A DNA stretch of 64,000 nt from Novipirellula sp052161655 (GCF_052161655.1 NZ_CP197418.1:6882001-6946000); one strand, 5' to 3'; positions 1 through 9,785 are shown, counted from the stretch's first letter. A program made the numbers and translations. The notes: generated from the letters alone by a model not told the origin.

Positions 1-1
1 C

Positions 2-1321
2 CGGTCGTCAATGTGGAGAATGGTTCTGGCGGCCAGTGTGTTGCTAGCCGTCGGCATCGGAGGTTTCTTTTATCTTCAGCAGCCCATCGAAGTCGCAGAC
101 GCGCACATTGGGCTCGCAAAAAACGAGGTGTCGATCACGCGTAACGGCGTTGCAGCCGTAGCCACGGCCGGACTGGATTTGCAGGCGGGAGATGTGGTGA
201 ATGTTCCTGAGCATGCCGTCGCCGCCATCCATTACGACGATGGGACGCGAATCACATTGGGACCAAAGACTCAGGTCAGCCTACTGGAGTTGACTCGGCT
301 CAACGCTGCCAGCAAGTACCTGGAACTGCAACAGGGAACGCTGACAGCACATGTGAAGAAACAGACCCCAGGAAAATCGCTTCAGATAACGACTCCTTTT
401 GCCAAATTTCAAGTGCTGGGGACGCGATTTACGTTGCAAGCGGACGCTGAAATGTCGCGACTCGATGTAATTGAAGGGCGAGTGCGCGCCAGGGGGATGA
501 AGAATTCCACGGTTATTGATGTTGAACAGGGACAATATGCCGTGGCGGAAACGAAATCGACGTTGGCAGCGAAGCCAGTGGAACCGCGAGTCAGCAAAGG
601 GCTGATTACTCTGTATCGATTTGACGAAGGTGAGGGAGACGTCGTCCACGATGTCTCGAAGGTCGCAGCGTCCCTCGACTTACACCTCGATAAAATGGAC
701 GGTGCGCATTGGTTGCCCGGCGGCGGACTCCGCATTGGAGACTCCGCGATGTTGTCGTCCACGAAACCGGCCAAAAAGATCATTGATGCCTGCCGCAAGT
801 CTGGCGAATTGACGGTCGAAGCGTGGTTAAAGCCAACGACGGCGAGTCAGTCGGGACCAGCGCGGATCGTGACATTGTCCAATAACACGTCCAATCGCAA
901 TTTCACGCTCGGTCACGGAGGCGACGACGAACTGGTTTCCGAGGCCAACGATCGCAGTGTCTTCATTGGGCGGGTGCGAACATCCAAAACCACGACAAAT
1001 GGAATTCCTGAACTGACTTCCGCCGACAATTCGGTGGCCGCCGACTTGGCCCACGTCGTCTACACACGCAGTGCGGAGGGCAGCCACCATCTTTTCATTG
1101 ACGGAATCGAGCGTGCCAGCGGCGACCGTCCCGGCGACTTTTCGACTTGGGACAAGAACTATCGCTTAACGCTCGGTAATGAGTTGACGAGAGACCGCCC
1201 TTGGCAAGGCGAATACTTTCTAGTGGCCGTCTACAGTCGTGCACTTTCCCCAGACGAAACGAAACAGAATTTTCGCGCCGGCCATGCAGCGGCACCGATC
1301 CAGGTTGGCGTAAGAAAATAG
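2..1321 (+). CDS. FecR-domain / LamG-domain membrane protein (5' end outside window)
   Basis: The reading frame is already open at base 2, and the first ATG (base 11) sits directly before a membrane helix (about residues 4-22 counted from that ATG). A cytosolic N-terminal part is therefore probably cut off by the window edge. Residues ~30-180 form a FecR-type domain (the motif LGTRFTL lies near residue 136), known from anti-sigma/signal-transducing proteins. Residues ~197-430 form a concanavalin-like LamG domain with the block GELTVEAWLKP. That second domain closely resembles the N-terminal domain of the next gene. By family logic the FecR part would face the periplasm and partner an ECF sigma factor encoded upstream, outside the view. 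The domain calls are strong; the signalling role is inferred. Confidence 0.85.
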   Translation, partial: RSSMWRMVLAASVLLAVGIGGFFYLQQPIEVADAHIGLAKNEVSITRNGVAAVATAGLDLQAGDVVNVPEHAVAAIHYDDGTRITLGPKTQVSLLELTRLNAASKYLELQQGTLTAHVKKQTPGKSLQITTPFAKFQVLGTRFTLQADAEMSRLDVIEGRVRARGMKNSTVIDVEQGQYAVAETKSTLAAKPVEPRVSKGLITLYRFDEGEGDVVHDVSKVAASLDLHLDKMDGAHWLPGGGLRIGDSAMLSSTKPAKKIIDACRKSGELTVEAWLKPTTASQSGPARIVTLSNNTSNRNFTLGHGGDDELVSEANDRSVFIGRVRTSKTTTNGIPELTSADNSVAADLAHVVYTRSAEGSHHLFIDGIERASGDRPGDFSTWDKNYRLTLGNELTRDRPWQGEYFLVAVYSRALSPDETKQNFRAGHAAAPIQVGVRK

Positions 1322-1364
1322 ACTCAACATTTTTGGTGACACAAATACAGGTGGTCGGCATATA

Positions 1365-1400
1365 AAGGGGTGAAAGAGGTTTTGCCTCTGAATCCCCCTT
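1365..1400 (+). other. Intercistronic hairpin between FecR and cytochrome genes
   Basis: AGAGG(1375-1379)/CCTCT(1385-1389) pair around a 5-base loop, and AAGGGG(1365-1370)/CCCCTT(1395-1400) pair outside them. There is no U-run after the stem, so it does not look like an intrinsic terminator. It may instead be an RNA processing or stability element within a co-transcribed unit. Confidence 0.4.
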
Positions 1401-1426
1401 GCCAAACATGTGCGGTCCACTGACGT

Positions 1427-4060
1427 ATGACAAAAGCTCAAATAAAGCTATCGGGAACGAGAAAAGCGATTGCGTACCTGTTGGTCACGACCATTTCGCT
1501 CTTTTCCGTTGTCTCGGCGAATGCCCAGCGTGTTTCGAGTCATTTGCAGACGCTGTACACGTTTGACGAAGGCCAGGGCGATATCGTCCGTGATCGTTCT
1601 GGCACGGGGAAGCCTCTGGATCTGAAGATCCAATCAGCGAAAGGCGTTGACTGGAAAGACGGTGCATTAGTCATTCGTTCTTCGACCTCGATTATTTCTG
1701 CTACTCCCGCCACAAAAATCATTGACTCGGTCAAGCGGTCCGGCGAAATCACCATTGAAGCTTGGATCAAACCTGCAAACGATTCACAAGCGGGACCAGC
1801 GCGAATCGTTTCGCTTTCCTCGGATACGAGTCAACGCAACGTCACGCTTGGGCAAGACAAGAACATGGTGGATATCCGCCTGCGTTCGACCAAGACCGAT
1901 CGCAATGGACTGCCCTCCACGGCCGGTCCCGGGAAGTCGTTGCAAACGAAATTGACACATGTTGTTTTCACTCGCGATCGCAAGGGAACTGCGACGGTCT
2001 ATGTGGACGGACGGAAAGTTGCCAACCGAAACGTGGCTGGAGACTTTGGCAACTGGGACGCAAAACATCGGCTGACACTCGCCAATGAGAGCACCGGTGA
2101 CCGCCCATGGATCGGTGAATTGCACTTGGTGGCGATTTTCGATTCCGCGCTCTCGGAGCAGGAAGTGAAGCAGAACTTTGCGGCGGGTTCAAAACCTAGT
2201 CCCCCCAAGCCGCCGAGCCTGGCGTCGGTTTCAGCAAGCCTCTTCAACCACGACGTGGCTCCCCTGTTTGCCAAACACTGCTTGGAATGTCACGACTCGG
2301 CAATCAAAAAAGGTGATTTGGATTTATCCAGAAGGACTGCGGCCTTAGCGGGTGGTGAAAGCGGCGAGGTGATCGTGCCGGGGAAATCAGCAGACAGCCT
2401 ACTTTGGCAATCAGTGTCGTCTGATGAGATGCCCAAGGATCGTGCTCCACTGAGCAGTGATGAAAAGGCCGCACTGAAGAGCTGGCTCGATAGCGGAGCG
2501 GTCTATTCAGTCGATCGCATCGATCCCGTGATTTACTTGCACGGCGGAGGCAGCAGCGATGTCTGGGTACAGCGACTAACGGTCACCGAATACATCACCA
2601 CAGTTCGTAGCGCCGTGGGGGTCGATATCGCCAAGGAAGCTCACGCGATTCTGCCGCCGGACCTACGAGCCGACGGATTTCGCAACACGGCATACAACCT
2701 GAGCGTCGATCTAAAGCACGTTGAAGCCTATGCACGCTTGGCCGACATCACGGTCCAACGCATGGATGTGATGAAGTTCGCGGCGAGGTTTTCCAAGAGC
2801 ACCAAATTGTCGACCGATGACACGATGCGCGACCATGTCGCGGCGATGGGAAAATGGTTATTTCGCGGACCGCTCAATGAGCGTGAGATCAACGCATACA
2901 GCGGCATCACGACCACGGTCGCCAGTGCCGGGGGTGATTTTAAGCAGGCCATGACCTACACGATCGAAGCGATGTTACAGTCGCCCCGATTCATCTATCG
3001 AATCGAAAGCCAGAATGAAGCAGGCGGCTCACGCGCAGTCGATTCCTACGAGCTGGCTTCACGGTTGAGCTACATCCTGTGGGGAGCGCCGCCAGACGAA
3101 GTTTTGCTGCAGGCTGCCGATCGCGGAGATTTGCAGGACGCTGCGAAGTTGAATGCTCAAGTAAAACGAATGCTGAACGAGCCGCTGGCCAAGGATCGAT
3201 CCGCGGAATTTGTTTCCGAATGGCTTAATTTGGCGCGGCTTAAGAACATGCGTCCCGATCCGAAGCGGTTTCCAAACTGGAACGCAAAACTCGCCGATGA
3301 CATGCGAGACGAGACATTGGCTTACTTCGGCGACGTGGTGTGGAAAGAGAATCGCCCCTTATCCGACTTGCTGGCCGCTCAGTTCACGTACGCAACGCCC
3401 GAACTGGCCAAACATTATGGACTGAAACCTACTGGCAAAGGTTTGCTGCGTTACGACGTCTCGTCCGTTCCCGGTCGTGGCGGATTGCTAACACAGGGCA
3501 GCGTGTTGACCGTCGGGGGCGATGGTGCGTCGATGGTCTCGCGAGGGTTGTTTGTGCTAGACGATCTGCTGCGTGGCACGATTAATGCGCCGCCACCCTG
3601 CGTCAATACAACGCCACCGCCCACCAAAGCCGGATTGACTCAGCGTGGTATCGCCGAGCAACGCATCGCGGACGTGAAGTGCGGTGTCTGCCATGTGCGT
3701 TTTGAACCGTTGGCGTTCGGTTTGGAAAAATTTGATGGCGTCGGCGCCTTTCACGAGCAGGACCAATTTGGAAACAAGCTGCGAGACGACGGCGAAGTGC
3801 TGTTTCCTGGCGACGCCAAGCCGGTGAAGTACCAGTCGTCGGCGGAGCTGATGAAAGTGCTGTCCGAGAGCGACCGAGTTCGTGAGAGTCTAACTTGGAA
3901 GGTCACGCAGTTTGCGCTGGGCCGCCCTCTCACCGCCGCCGATGCACCGATCGTCGCCGCAATCCACAAGTCGGCTCAATCAGCCGGCGGAACGTACCCC
4001 AGTTTGATGACCGCGATTGTGATTAGCGATCTCGTGCAGAAGTCGGGGCAACGGAAATAA
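1427..4060 (+). CDS. Planctomycete-type cytochrome c protein: LamG + PSCyt1 + DUF1587/1592/1588/1585
   Basis: An 877-residue exported protein. The N-terminus is a signal peptide ending ANA (31-33). A LamG domain (~38-255) is followed by a planctomycete cytochrome c domain whose haem motif is C285-x2-C288-H289. The remainder matches the usual order of planctomycete DUFs: a DUF1587-like block (VQRLTVTEYI), DUF1592 (SYELASRLSYILWG), DUF1588 (GGLLTQGSVLT) with a second CxxCH at 752-756, and a C-terminal DUF1585 block. Such proteins nearly always sit beside a DUF1552 gene, as here. Their role is unproven; a part in periplasmic oxidation or polysaccharide breakdown is usually proposed. The LamG domain is a near paralogue of the one in the upstream FecR gene, which suggests the two proteins share a ligand or partner. 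Confidence 0.93.
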   Translation: MTKAQIKLSGTRKAIAYLLVTTISLFSVVSANAQRVSSHLQTLYTFDEGQGDIVRDRSGTGKPLDLKIQSAKGVDWKDGALVIRSSTSIISATPATKIIDSVKRSGEITIEAWIKPANDSQAGPARIVSLSSDTSQRNVTLGQDKNMVDIRLRSTKTDRNGLPSTAGPGKSLQTKLTHVVFTRDRKGTATVYVDGRKVANRNVAGDFGNWDAKHRLTLANESTGDRPWIGELHLVAIFDSALSEQEVKQNFAAGSKPSPPKPPSLASVSASLFNHDVAPLFAKHCLECHDSAIKKGDLDLSRRTAALAGGESGEVIVPGKSADSLLWQSVSSDEMPKDRAPLSSDEKAALKSWLDSGAVYSVDRIDPVIYLHGGGSSDVWVQRLTVTEYITTVRSAVGVDIAKEAHAILPPDLRADGFRNTAYNLSVDLKHVEAYARLADITVQRMDVMKFAARFSKSTKLSTDDTMRDHVAAMGKWLFRGPLNEREINAYSGITTTVASAGGDFKQAMTYTIEAMLQSPRFIYRIESQNEAGGSRAVDSYELASRLSYILWGAPPDEVLLQAADRGDLQDAAKLNAQVKRMLNEPLAKDRSAEFVSEWLNLARLKNMRPDPKRFPNWNAKLADDMRDETLAYFGDVVWKENRPLSDLLAAQFTYATPELAKHYGLKPTGKGLLRYDVSSVPGRGGLLTQGSVLTVGGDGASMVSRGLFVLDDLLRGTINAPPPCVNTTPPPTKAGLTQRGIAEQRIADVKCGVCHVRFEPLAFGLEKFDGVGAFHEQDQFGNKLRDDGEVLFPGDAKPVKYQSSAELMKVLSESDRVRESLTWKVTQFALGRPLTAADAPIVAAIHKSAQSAGGTYPSLMTAIVISDLVQKSGQRK

Positions 4061-4080
4061 GACATAAAAAAAATGAGTGA

Positions 4081-4130
4081 CAGGAAAATGAAACGCGGTT
4101 GCCTTCATCTTATTGTCAATCATCTTCCTG
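4081..4130 (+). other. Inverted repeat upstream of the DUF1552 gene
   Basis: Arms at 4081-4091 and 4120-4130 are complementary at 10 of 11 positions around a 28-base spacer. A similar arrangement (GCAGAAAAATG ... CATTTTCTGC, about 7966-8012) precedes the DUF1593 gene. Both copies carry a TGTCAATCAT core next to the right arm. They may be processing hairpins or a shared regulatory site; no U-run follows. Confidence 0.35.
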
Positions 4131-4166
4131 TAAACTACCCACCATCCCCCGCCCGGAGACGAACGA

Positions 4167-5594
4167 ATGAAGAATACTTGTATTGATCGACGTATGCTGC
4201 TTAAAGGGTTCGGTGGCATCACCATCGGGCTGCCGTTCCTTGAGGAGATGTTGGTTTCGACGGCGCACGCCGCCGAGAAGACGACCGTTCCTGCGCGGGC
4301 CTTTAACGTTTTCTTTGGCCTTGGCATTCCCTCTCCACTGCAAAAAGAGGGTTTTGCTGGTGTACTCGAACCCCTCAAGCCGCTAAGTAACAAGTTGCTG
4401 ATCATGCGGGGGGTGGACCATGTCCGTGCCGACGAAAAAGGAATCAACGCGCACTATGACGGTGCGACAGCAGCCTTCACGGCCGAACCGCCGGACGGAG
4501 AAGCCAAAGCGGGCGGTGCTTCGATTGACCAGATGGTTCGCCGCGCTCACAATCCGAACGGTCTGCCGCCCGGTATGGTGCCGACGCTGGTGGCTGGCAC
4601 GTTTTTCCGCCGCAGCCGTGTCGGTCGCTACGTTCACAGTTTCAACCCGGACGGAACTGTGGCCGCGACAATGCAGGAGAAACCTCGCGACGTGTTTGAG
4701 CGGGTCTTTGGATCACTGGCGATGCCAAACGAATCGAGCGACGCTCGGCGTGATCGACTTAAACGCAGCGTGCTCGATACCGTTGCCGACGAGTACAAGT
4801 TCTACACCGGAGCCAACTCACCGCTCGGCAAGGCCTCCAAAGCACGCATCGTCGAACATCTGGAACGGATCCGCGAGTTCGAGCAGCGTGCGTACGCGAT
4901 GAAATCAAAAACCGATGGCGGGCCGAAGTTGCCCGCTGAATCGAAGCTGTTACACGGCGGCGCAGCCGATCCCGGTGGTATGGGCGTAGACATCACCGTG
5001 GATGAACTCACCAGCGAATGGCGGTTGATGGCCGATCTGTATGCGTTTGCCATTCAAATGGATCGCGTTCGTTTTGGTTCACTGACTTTCCTGGCCGCGG
5101 GTGAACGAATTCGCTTGAAGGGCGACTACGAATACGACGGCCGCAAGGTCTTCGCCTTCGATGATGCGGCTCAACACAAAGCCTCGGGCGACAAAGGCTG
5201 CAGCCACGAATGGTGGCACCAGTTCAACGAAAAGAAGAAGAACGAACAGCTACGTGCGCACGCCCACTTGAAGATGCGTGAAGTGGCCTACTTCCTGAGC
5301 CGACTGGACGATAAGGATTCCGTCGACGCCAATGGCAAGACGATTTTGGATAACTCGCTAATCACGATCTCGACCGAATCTGGCGATGGACGTCACAACG
5401 ACGTCAAACGGGAACTCTCCGGTGTCTTTCATGCCATCACTGGCGCGGGTGGTCGCTTCAAAACAGGCCAGATCATGGACGTTAATGCCGAAGGGCTGGA
5501 CGTTTACAACACGATGCTGACCGCCATGGACGTCAAAGATCGACTCGGTCCCAAGAAACGAAAAATGGCCGAGGTCGATTCAATCCGTGCGTGA
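4167..5594 (+). CDS. DUF1552 family exported protein
   Basis: A 475-residue protein with a twin-arginine-like leader: R8-R9 followed by MLLKG and a short hydrophobic stretch ending near AHAAE. The body matches DUF1552, the standard partner of DUF1592/DUF1588 cytochrome proteins in Planctomycetes. Recognisable blocks include PSPLQKEG near the start of the mature part, SIDQMVRR, and the C-terminal STESGDGRHN. The family resembles DUF1501/sulfatase-like folds, but no activity has been established. A Tat signal suggests export in folded form. The gene lies 106 bases behind the cytochrome gene with a GGAG ribosome site 8 bases before the ATG, so the pair is probably co-transcribed. Confidence 0.93.
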   Translation: MKNTCIDRRMLLKGFGGITIGLPFLEEMLVSTAHAAEKTTVPARAFNVFFGLGIPSPLQKEGFAGVLEPLKPLSNKLLIMRGVDHVRADEKGINAHYDGATAAFTAEPPDGEAKAGGASIDQMVRRAHNPNGLPPGMVPTLVAGTFFRRSRVGRYVHSFNPDGTVAATMQEKPRDVFERVFGSLAMPNESSDARRDRLKRSVLDTVADEYKFYTGANSPLGKASKARIVEHLERIREFEQRAYAMKSKTDGGPKLPAESKLLHGGAADPGGMGVDITVDELTSEWRLMADLYAFAIQMDRVRFGSLTFLAAGERIRLKGDYEYDGRKVFAFDDAAQHKASGDKGCSHEWWHQFNEKKKNEQLRAHAHLKMREVAYFLSRLDDKDSVDANGKTILDNSLITISTESGDGRHNDVKRELSGVFHAITGAGGRFKTGQIMDVNAEGLDVYNTMLTAMDVKDRLGPKKRKMAEVDSIRA

Positions 5595-5719
5595 CTTGTT
5601 GGGGTCACGGAAACATGAAAGCTGCCCCCTTCGCTTTCAATATTTCCGGTCACGCATTTTTCAGCAAACCCTCTGCGTGTTTTCAGAGATCGCAAGCCCG
5701 CTGACATATTCCACGCCGA

Positions 5720-7915
5720 GTGAACGCATCCATGTCTGACTCCATTCCTGTTAAGAATCGATTGTGGCCGCTATGCCTGGTGGCGATGTTGTGCCCGATC
5801 CATGTTTCAGCCGACGAGTCATGGCCCGGGAAAGCGTGGACAAGAGCCGACGCGAAAGCCGTTGGGCTCGATCAGCAGCAGCTTGAGAAAGCCCGCGATT
5901 ATGCGCTCACCGGCGGCGGATCGGGGTACATCACTCGCGACGGAAAGTTGGTGATGTCGTGGGGAGATTTGAAAAATCGCTACGACCTAAAGTCGACGAC
6001 CAAGTCGTTTGGTGCGACGGCGCTGGGTGTCGCGATACTTGATGCCAAGATCAAACTTTCGGATCAGGTCAAACAGCATCACCCCGATTTCGGTACTCCG
6101 CCCGAGAGTAACGCTGCCACCGGCTGGATCGACAAGATCACGATTCTGCAACTCGCCACGCAAACTGCTGGTTTTGAAAAACCGGGCGGCTACGAAGAAC
6201 TGATTTTTGAGCCGGGAACGAAGTGGGCGTACAGCGACGGCGGCCCGAACTGGCTGGCCGAGTGTGTCACGCTGGCTTACAAACAAGACGTTGAAACGCT
6301 GATGTTTGATCGCGTATTCACTCCGATGGGAATCACACGCAAAGACCTCACATGGCGCAACAACAGCTATCGCCCGAAAGAGATCAATGGCATTCCACGC
6401 CGCGAGTTCGGTTCGGGCATCAGTGCGAACGTCGATGCGATGGCACGTTTCGGATTGCTCTATCTGCGTAGCGGCCAATGGAAAGGCAAACGATTACTTC
6501 CCGAAGACTTTGTGAAACAGGCGGGAACGACGGTGCCGGCCGTGGTCGGTCTGCCGGAAGTCGATCCCAAGAACTATGGCGATGCCTCCGACCATTACGG
6601 ACTGCTGTGGTGGAACAATGCTGATGGCACGCTGCAGAATGTTCCGCGAGACGCGTATTGGTCGTGGGGTCTGTACGACAGCTTGATTGTTGTGATCCCA
6701 AGTCTCGATATCGTCATTGCTCGTGCTGGGCAATCTTGGAAACGAAACGGAGACGGACATTACGATGTGCTGAAACCGTTCCTCGAACCGATCGTGGCTG
6801 CGACGGGTACGAAGGTAAGTCAGGTGGTTCCAAAGGACGACGGGATTCCGCAGATTGCGACTCAGCTCACGTCAGCTCCCCAGTTGGACAATTCACTGGA
6901 ACTCAAACAAAACTCAAAACAGAAGTCAGCCACAGAGCGGTTGGCAGCCGCAACTCCGCCCTATCCGCCGAGTCCGCTGATCACGGCCATTGACTGGGCT
7001 CCGGTATCGTCGATCACTCGACAGGCGCGCGGCGGCGACAATTGGCCGGTGACGTGGGCCGACGACGACAATCTTTACACCGCTTACGGTGACGGCAAAG
7101 GATTTGAACCGTTCGTCGACAAGAAGCTAAGTATGGGATTGAGTCGCATTCGCGGCGACGCGGATAACTTCAAAGCCGAGAATCTGCGATCCGCGTCGTT
7201 CGAGACGCATGGCGACGGTGCGAGCGGAATTAAGGCGAGCGGCTTGTTGATGGTTGACGGCACTCTGTACGCGCTAGCACGCAACGCCGGAAATTCACAA
7301 CTCGGCTGGTCGACCGATCACGGAATCACATGGAAATGGAGCGACTGGAAATTTACCGAGAGCTTTGGTTGCCCAACATTTCTGAACTTCGGTTGCAACT
7401 ACGCTGGCGCACGCGATGAATTCGTTTACGTCTACTCGCAGGACCACGACAGCGCATACAAGCCCGCTGATCGCATGGTCCTCGCTCGCGTGCCAGTAAG
7501 AGATATCACCAAGCGAGAGTCCTATGATTTCTTCGCTGGACTCGACAATGCCCTCAACCCGCTGTGGACGAAGGACGTTGAAAAACGCAGTGCCGTGTTC
7601 ACGCATCCCGGCAACTGCTACCGCTCGGGGATCAGCTACAATCAAGCCATAAATCGTTACCTCTGGTGTCAGATCATTCCCGGCCCAGATACACGCTTCG
7701 AAGGAGGCTTTGCCATCTATGACGCGCCCGAACCGTGGGGACCGTGGACAACCGTGTTCTTTACGGAACGGTGGGACGTTGGCCCCGGTGAAACCGCAAG
7801 CATTCCAACCAAGTGGATCAGCGATGACGGCAGTACAATCCATTTGGTGTTCTCCGGCGAAGATCATTTTTCGGTTCGCCATGGGAAGTTGACATTGAAA
7901 CAAGACGTGAAATGA
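5720..7915 (+). CDS. Secreted serine hydrolase (beta-lactamase class C fold) fused to a DUF4185-like domain
   Basis: 731 residues. A signal peptide (~1-32) is followed by a beta-lactamase/DD-peptidase type domain (~35-370). Its nucleophile motif S92-T-T-K95 and the second motif Y171-S-D are intact. After a Gln/Lys/Pro-rich linker (~385-425), residues ~430-731 form a separate domain rich in Trp and Gly (DNWPVTWADDDNLYTAYGDG, LGWSTDHGITW) that resembles the DUF4185/sialidase-like beta-propeller families. Beta-lactamase-fold hydrolases of this kind are often esterases or peptidases; the attached domain may bind or cut glycans. The two-domain fusion is visible directly, while the substrate is unknown. 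It follows the DUF1552 gene in the same direction. Confidence 0.85.
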   Translation: MNASMSDSIPVKNRLWPLCLVAMLCPIHVSADESWPGKAWTRADAKAVGLDQQQLEKARDYALTGGGSGYITRDGKLVMSWGDLKNRYDLKSTTKSFGATALGVAILDAKIKLSDQVKQHHPDFGTPPESNAATGWIDKITILQLATQTAGFEKPGGYEELIFEPGTKWAYSDGGPNWLAECVTLAYKQDVETLMFDRVFTPMGITRKDLTWRNNSYRPKEINGIPRREFGSGISANVDAMARFGLLYLRSGQWKGKRLLPEDFVKQAGTTVPAVVGLPEVDPKNYGDASDHYGLLWWNNADGTLQNVPRDAYWSWGLYDSLIVVIPSLDIVIARAGQSWKRNGDGHYDVLKPFLEPIVAATGTKVSQVVPKDDGIPQIATQLTSAPQLDNSLELKQNSKQKSATERLAAATPPYPPSPLITAIDWAPVSSITRQARGGDNWPVTWADDDNLYTAYGDGKGFEPFVDKKLSMGLSRIRGDADNFKAENLRSASFETHGDGASGIKASGLLMVDGTLYALARNAGNSQLGWSTDHGITWKWSDWKFTESFGCPTFLNFGCNYAGARDEFVYVYSQDHDSAYKPADRMVLARVPVRDITKRESYDFFAGLDNALNPLWTKDVEKRSAVFTHPGNCYRSGISYNQAINRYLWCQIIPGPDTRFEGGFAIYDAPEPWGPWTTVFFTERWDVGPGETASIPTKWISDDGSTIHLVFSGEDHFSVRHGKLTLKQDVK

Positions 7916-8096
7916 TCCGCGAGCTAGCGATGGTAAATGCAAGAGTTGTTACAAACAGGTGGATGGCAGAAAAATGCATCCGGCTGTCATCTTTCTGTCA
8001 ATCATTTTCTGCAATTGAAATCCGAGTGCGACTTTCGACATGTTTCGGCAACACTCTGTTGGTTCTTCATCTCATGACGAAGTACGATTCGAGCAA

Positions 8097-9470
8097 ATGA
8101 TTTATCGCAAAATCGCCGTTATCTCCGCAACCGTGTGCGTTGCCATTCTGTGTCTCTCTCCGGTTCGTGCTACTGACTCACAGCGGCTGCGAGTGATTGT
8201 GGAAACCGACATCGGTGGTGACGCGGACGATCAGGCATCGCTGGTGCGGTTCCTGCTGTATTCCAACGAGTGGGATGTGGAAGGGATCATTGCTGACCGG
8301 CCCGCCAACAAATTCCACAGTGACCCCGTCCGCAACCACAAAGGGATCAAAGCAAACAATGGCTACGAACTGTTGCTGGGTTACCTCGATGCCTATGCCC
8401 TCGTGTACGATTCACTGCGACGGCACGCTCAAAACTATCCCGAACCCGCAAGCTTGCGTCACTTGGCTGTTCCGGGATGGAACGATTCAGACTTAGGCGT
8501 GGACCTGCTGATTGCCGCCGCCGATCGGGACGACACTCGTCCGATCTGGTACGGCAACTGGGGCAGCAACAGCGGATCGATCAGCAATCTGCGGCGAGCA
8601 TTCGACAAGGTGAAACAGGAGCGTTCTGCGGCTGAATATGAAGCGTTCGTCGGGAAGTTTCGCATTTGTACGCTGGATGGGCCCGGACGCACTCGGCAAG
8701 GGCACGAGGATCTCATCCCCTTGCACATCGAAACCGGATATCCCGACATCGGCGGTCGCTGGTATCACCGGTTTCGACCGCTGACCGAGCATGCCGGCGG
8801 CTTTGACGTTCGCCGCGACGTGCAAGAGAATCACGGTCCGTTAGGTACGCTGTACACGACGCCGAAGGAAGGAGACAGTTGGACGTTCGTGTATTTGATT
8901 CCTACAGGACTGAGCGATCCGAACGAACCGACTTGGGGTGGATGGGCCGGACGCTATGGACCTCGCGGCGGAGATTCGCTCAACAATGCGGGTCCGAACG
9001 GGACACCGTTCTTCTGGGCCAACCAGCAAGATGCCGTCAATGGCAAGACGAGCCGCGACAACACGGCATCGCGTTGGGCGGAACACATGCAGAATGATTT
9101 TCGCGCGAGGCTTGATTGGTGTGTCACCAAAGACTTCACCGATGCGAACCATGCACCGATTATCCATTGCCAAAACGACGACACGGCGGCAGTTCTGCGA
9201 GTAGGTGCGGCCGTCGGAAGCGAGTTGACGCTAGACGCCAGTGGTACGACCGATCCGGACGGCGACGAGCTGTCGTATCGTTGGTTTGTCTACGCAGAAC
9301 CGGGCACTTATCGTGGCGAGGCTATATTGAAAGAAAGCACGGCATCAAAAGCGACATTTGAAGTACCGACAAACGCGAGAGGAAAGTCGCTACACATCGT
9401 CCTACAAGTCACCGACAGCGGAACTCCACCGCTCACTCGATACCGTCGCATTGTCATCGAGTTCCGTTAG
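8097..9470 (+). CDS. DUF1593 nucleoside-hydrolase-like secreted protein with C-terminal Ig/PKD-like domain
   Basis: 457 residues from the ATG at 8097. This start is preferred over the in-frame ATG at 8040 because it places a clean signal peptide (ending near VRA) at the N-terminus. The mature protein opens with an Asp-rich DIGGDADDQAS motif (about 38-48), the calcium/ribose-binding signature of the inosine-uridine nucleoside hydrolase fold, as found in DUF1593 proteins. The last ~90 residues (LTLDASGTTDPDGDELSYRW) look like a PKD/Ig-like beta domain, common in carbohydrate-active secreted enzymes. DUF1593 proteins are often linked to glycan breakdown, but the substrate is not known. It belongs to the same run of exported proteins as its upstream neighbours. 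Confidence 0.88.
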   Translation: MIYRKIAVISATVCVAILCLSPVRATDSQRLRVIVETDIGGDADDQASLVRFLLYSNEWDVEGIIADRPANKFHSDPVRNHKGIKANNGYELLLGYLDAYALVYDSLRRHAQNYPEPASLRHLAVPGWNDSDLGVDLLIAAADRDDTRPIWYGNWGSNSGSISNLRRAFDKVKQERSAAEYEAFVGKFRICTLDGPGRTRQGHEDLIPLHIETGYPDIGGRWYHRFRPLTEHAGGFDVRRDVQENHGPLGTLYTTPKEGDSWTFVYLIPTGLSDPNEPTWGGWAGRYGPRGGDSLNNAGPNGTPFFWANQQDAVNGKTSRDNTASRWAEHMQNDFRARLDWCVTKDFTDANHAPIIHCQNDDTAAVLRVGAAVGSELTLDASGTTDPDGDELSYRWFVYAEPGTYRGEAILKESTASKATFEVPTNARGKSLHIVLQVTDSGTPPLTRYRRIVIEFR

Positions 9471-9503
9471 TAAATTGTTTTCTGTCACCAAAGAGTACAA
9501 AAC

Positions 9504-9785
9504 ATGAGTCCCAAAATTGTGATATTGCCCATGGTCGCCGTGATCGTGATGCTGCTGGCGTTCACATGGTCTGCTCAGAGTTCGCAATCGGCTACGGAAG
9601 AGCCTCGGCGGTCGTGGGAACATCTGGCGATGACCGTGGATGCAATAGATGGTCCTGGAGACGCGGAGACAAGTCGCAAGATTGTCCAGTTGGGTGGCGA
9701 AGGTTGGGAACTGGTTGATGTTGAGTCACTCGTCAAAGACGGCGCGTCGGCGAAATTGATTTATTTCTTCAAGCGGCTTAAGTGA
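9504..9785 (+). CDS. Small membrane-anchored DUF4177-like protein
   Basis: 93 residues. A hydrophobic N-terminus (~4-22) acts as a signal or anchor. The rest resembles DUF4177-type small proteins: an initial WEHLAMTVD strand, a Gly-rich GGEGWELVDV turn and a final LIYFFKRLK strand. No catalytic residues are visible and the role is unknown. It starts 33 bases after the DUF1593 gene on the same strand and is probably the last intact gene of that unit. Its stop overlaps a possible start (TGATG) of a broken reading frame downstream. Confidence 0.75.
   Translation: MSPKIVILPMVAVIVMLLAFTWSAQSSQSATEEPRRSWEHLAMTVDAIDGPGDAETSRKIVQLGGEGWELVDVESLVKDGASAKLIYFFKRLK

Noticed and set aside
1365..1400. Intrinsic terminator after the FecR gene
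   Set aside because: A hairpin is there, but no T-run follows on either strand, so the genes may still be co-transcribed.
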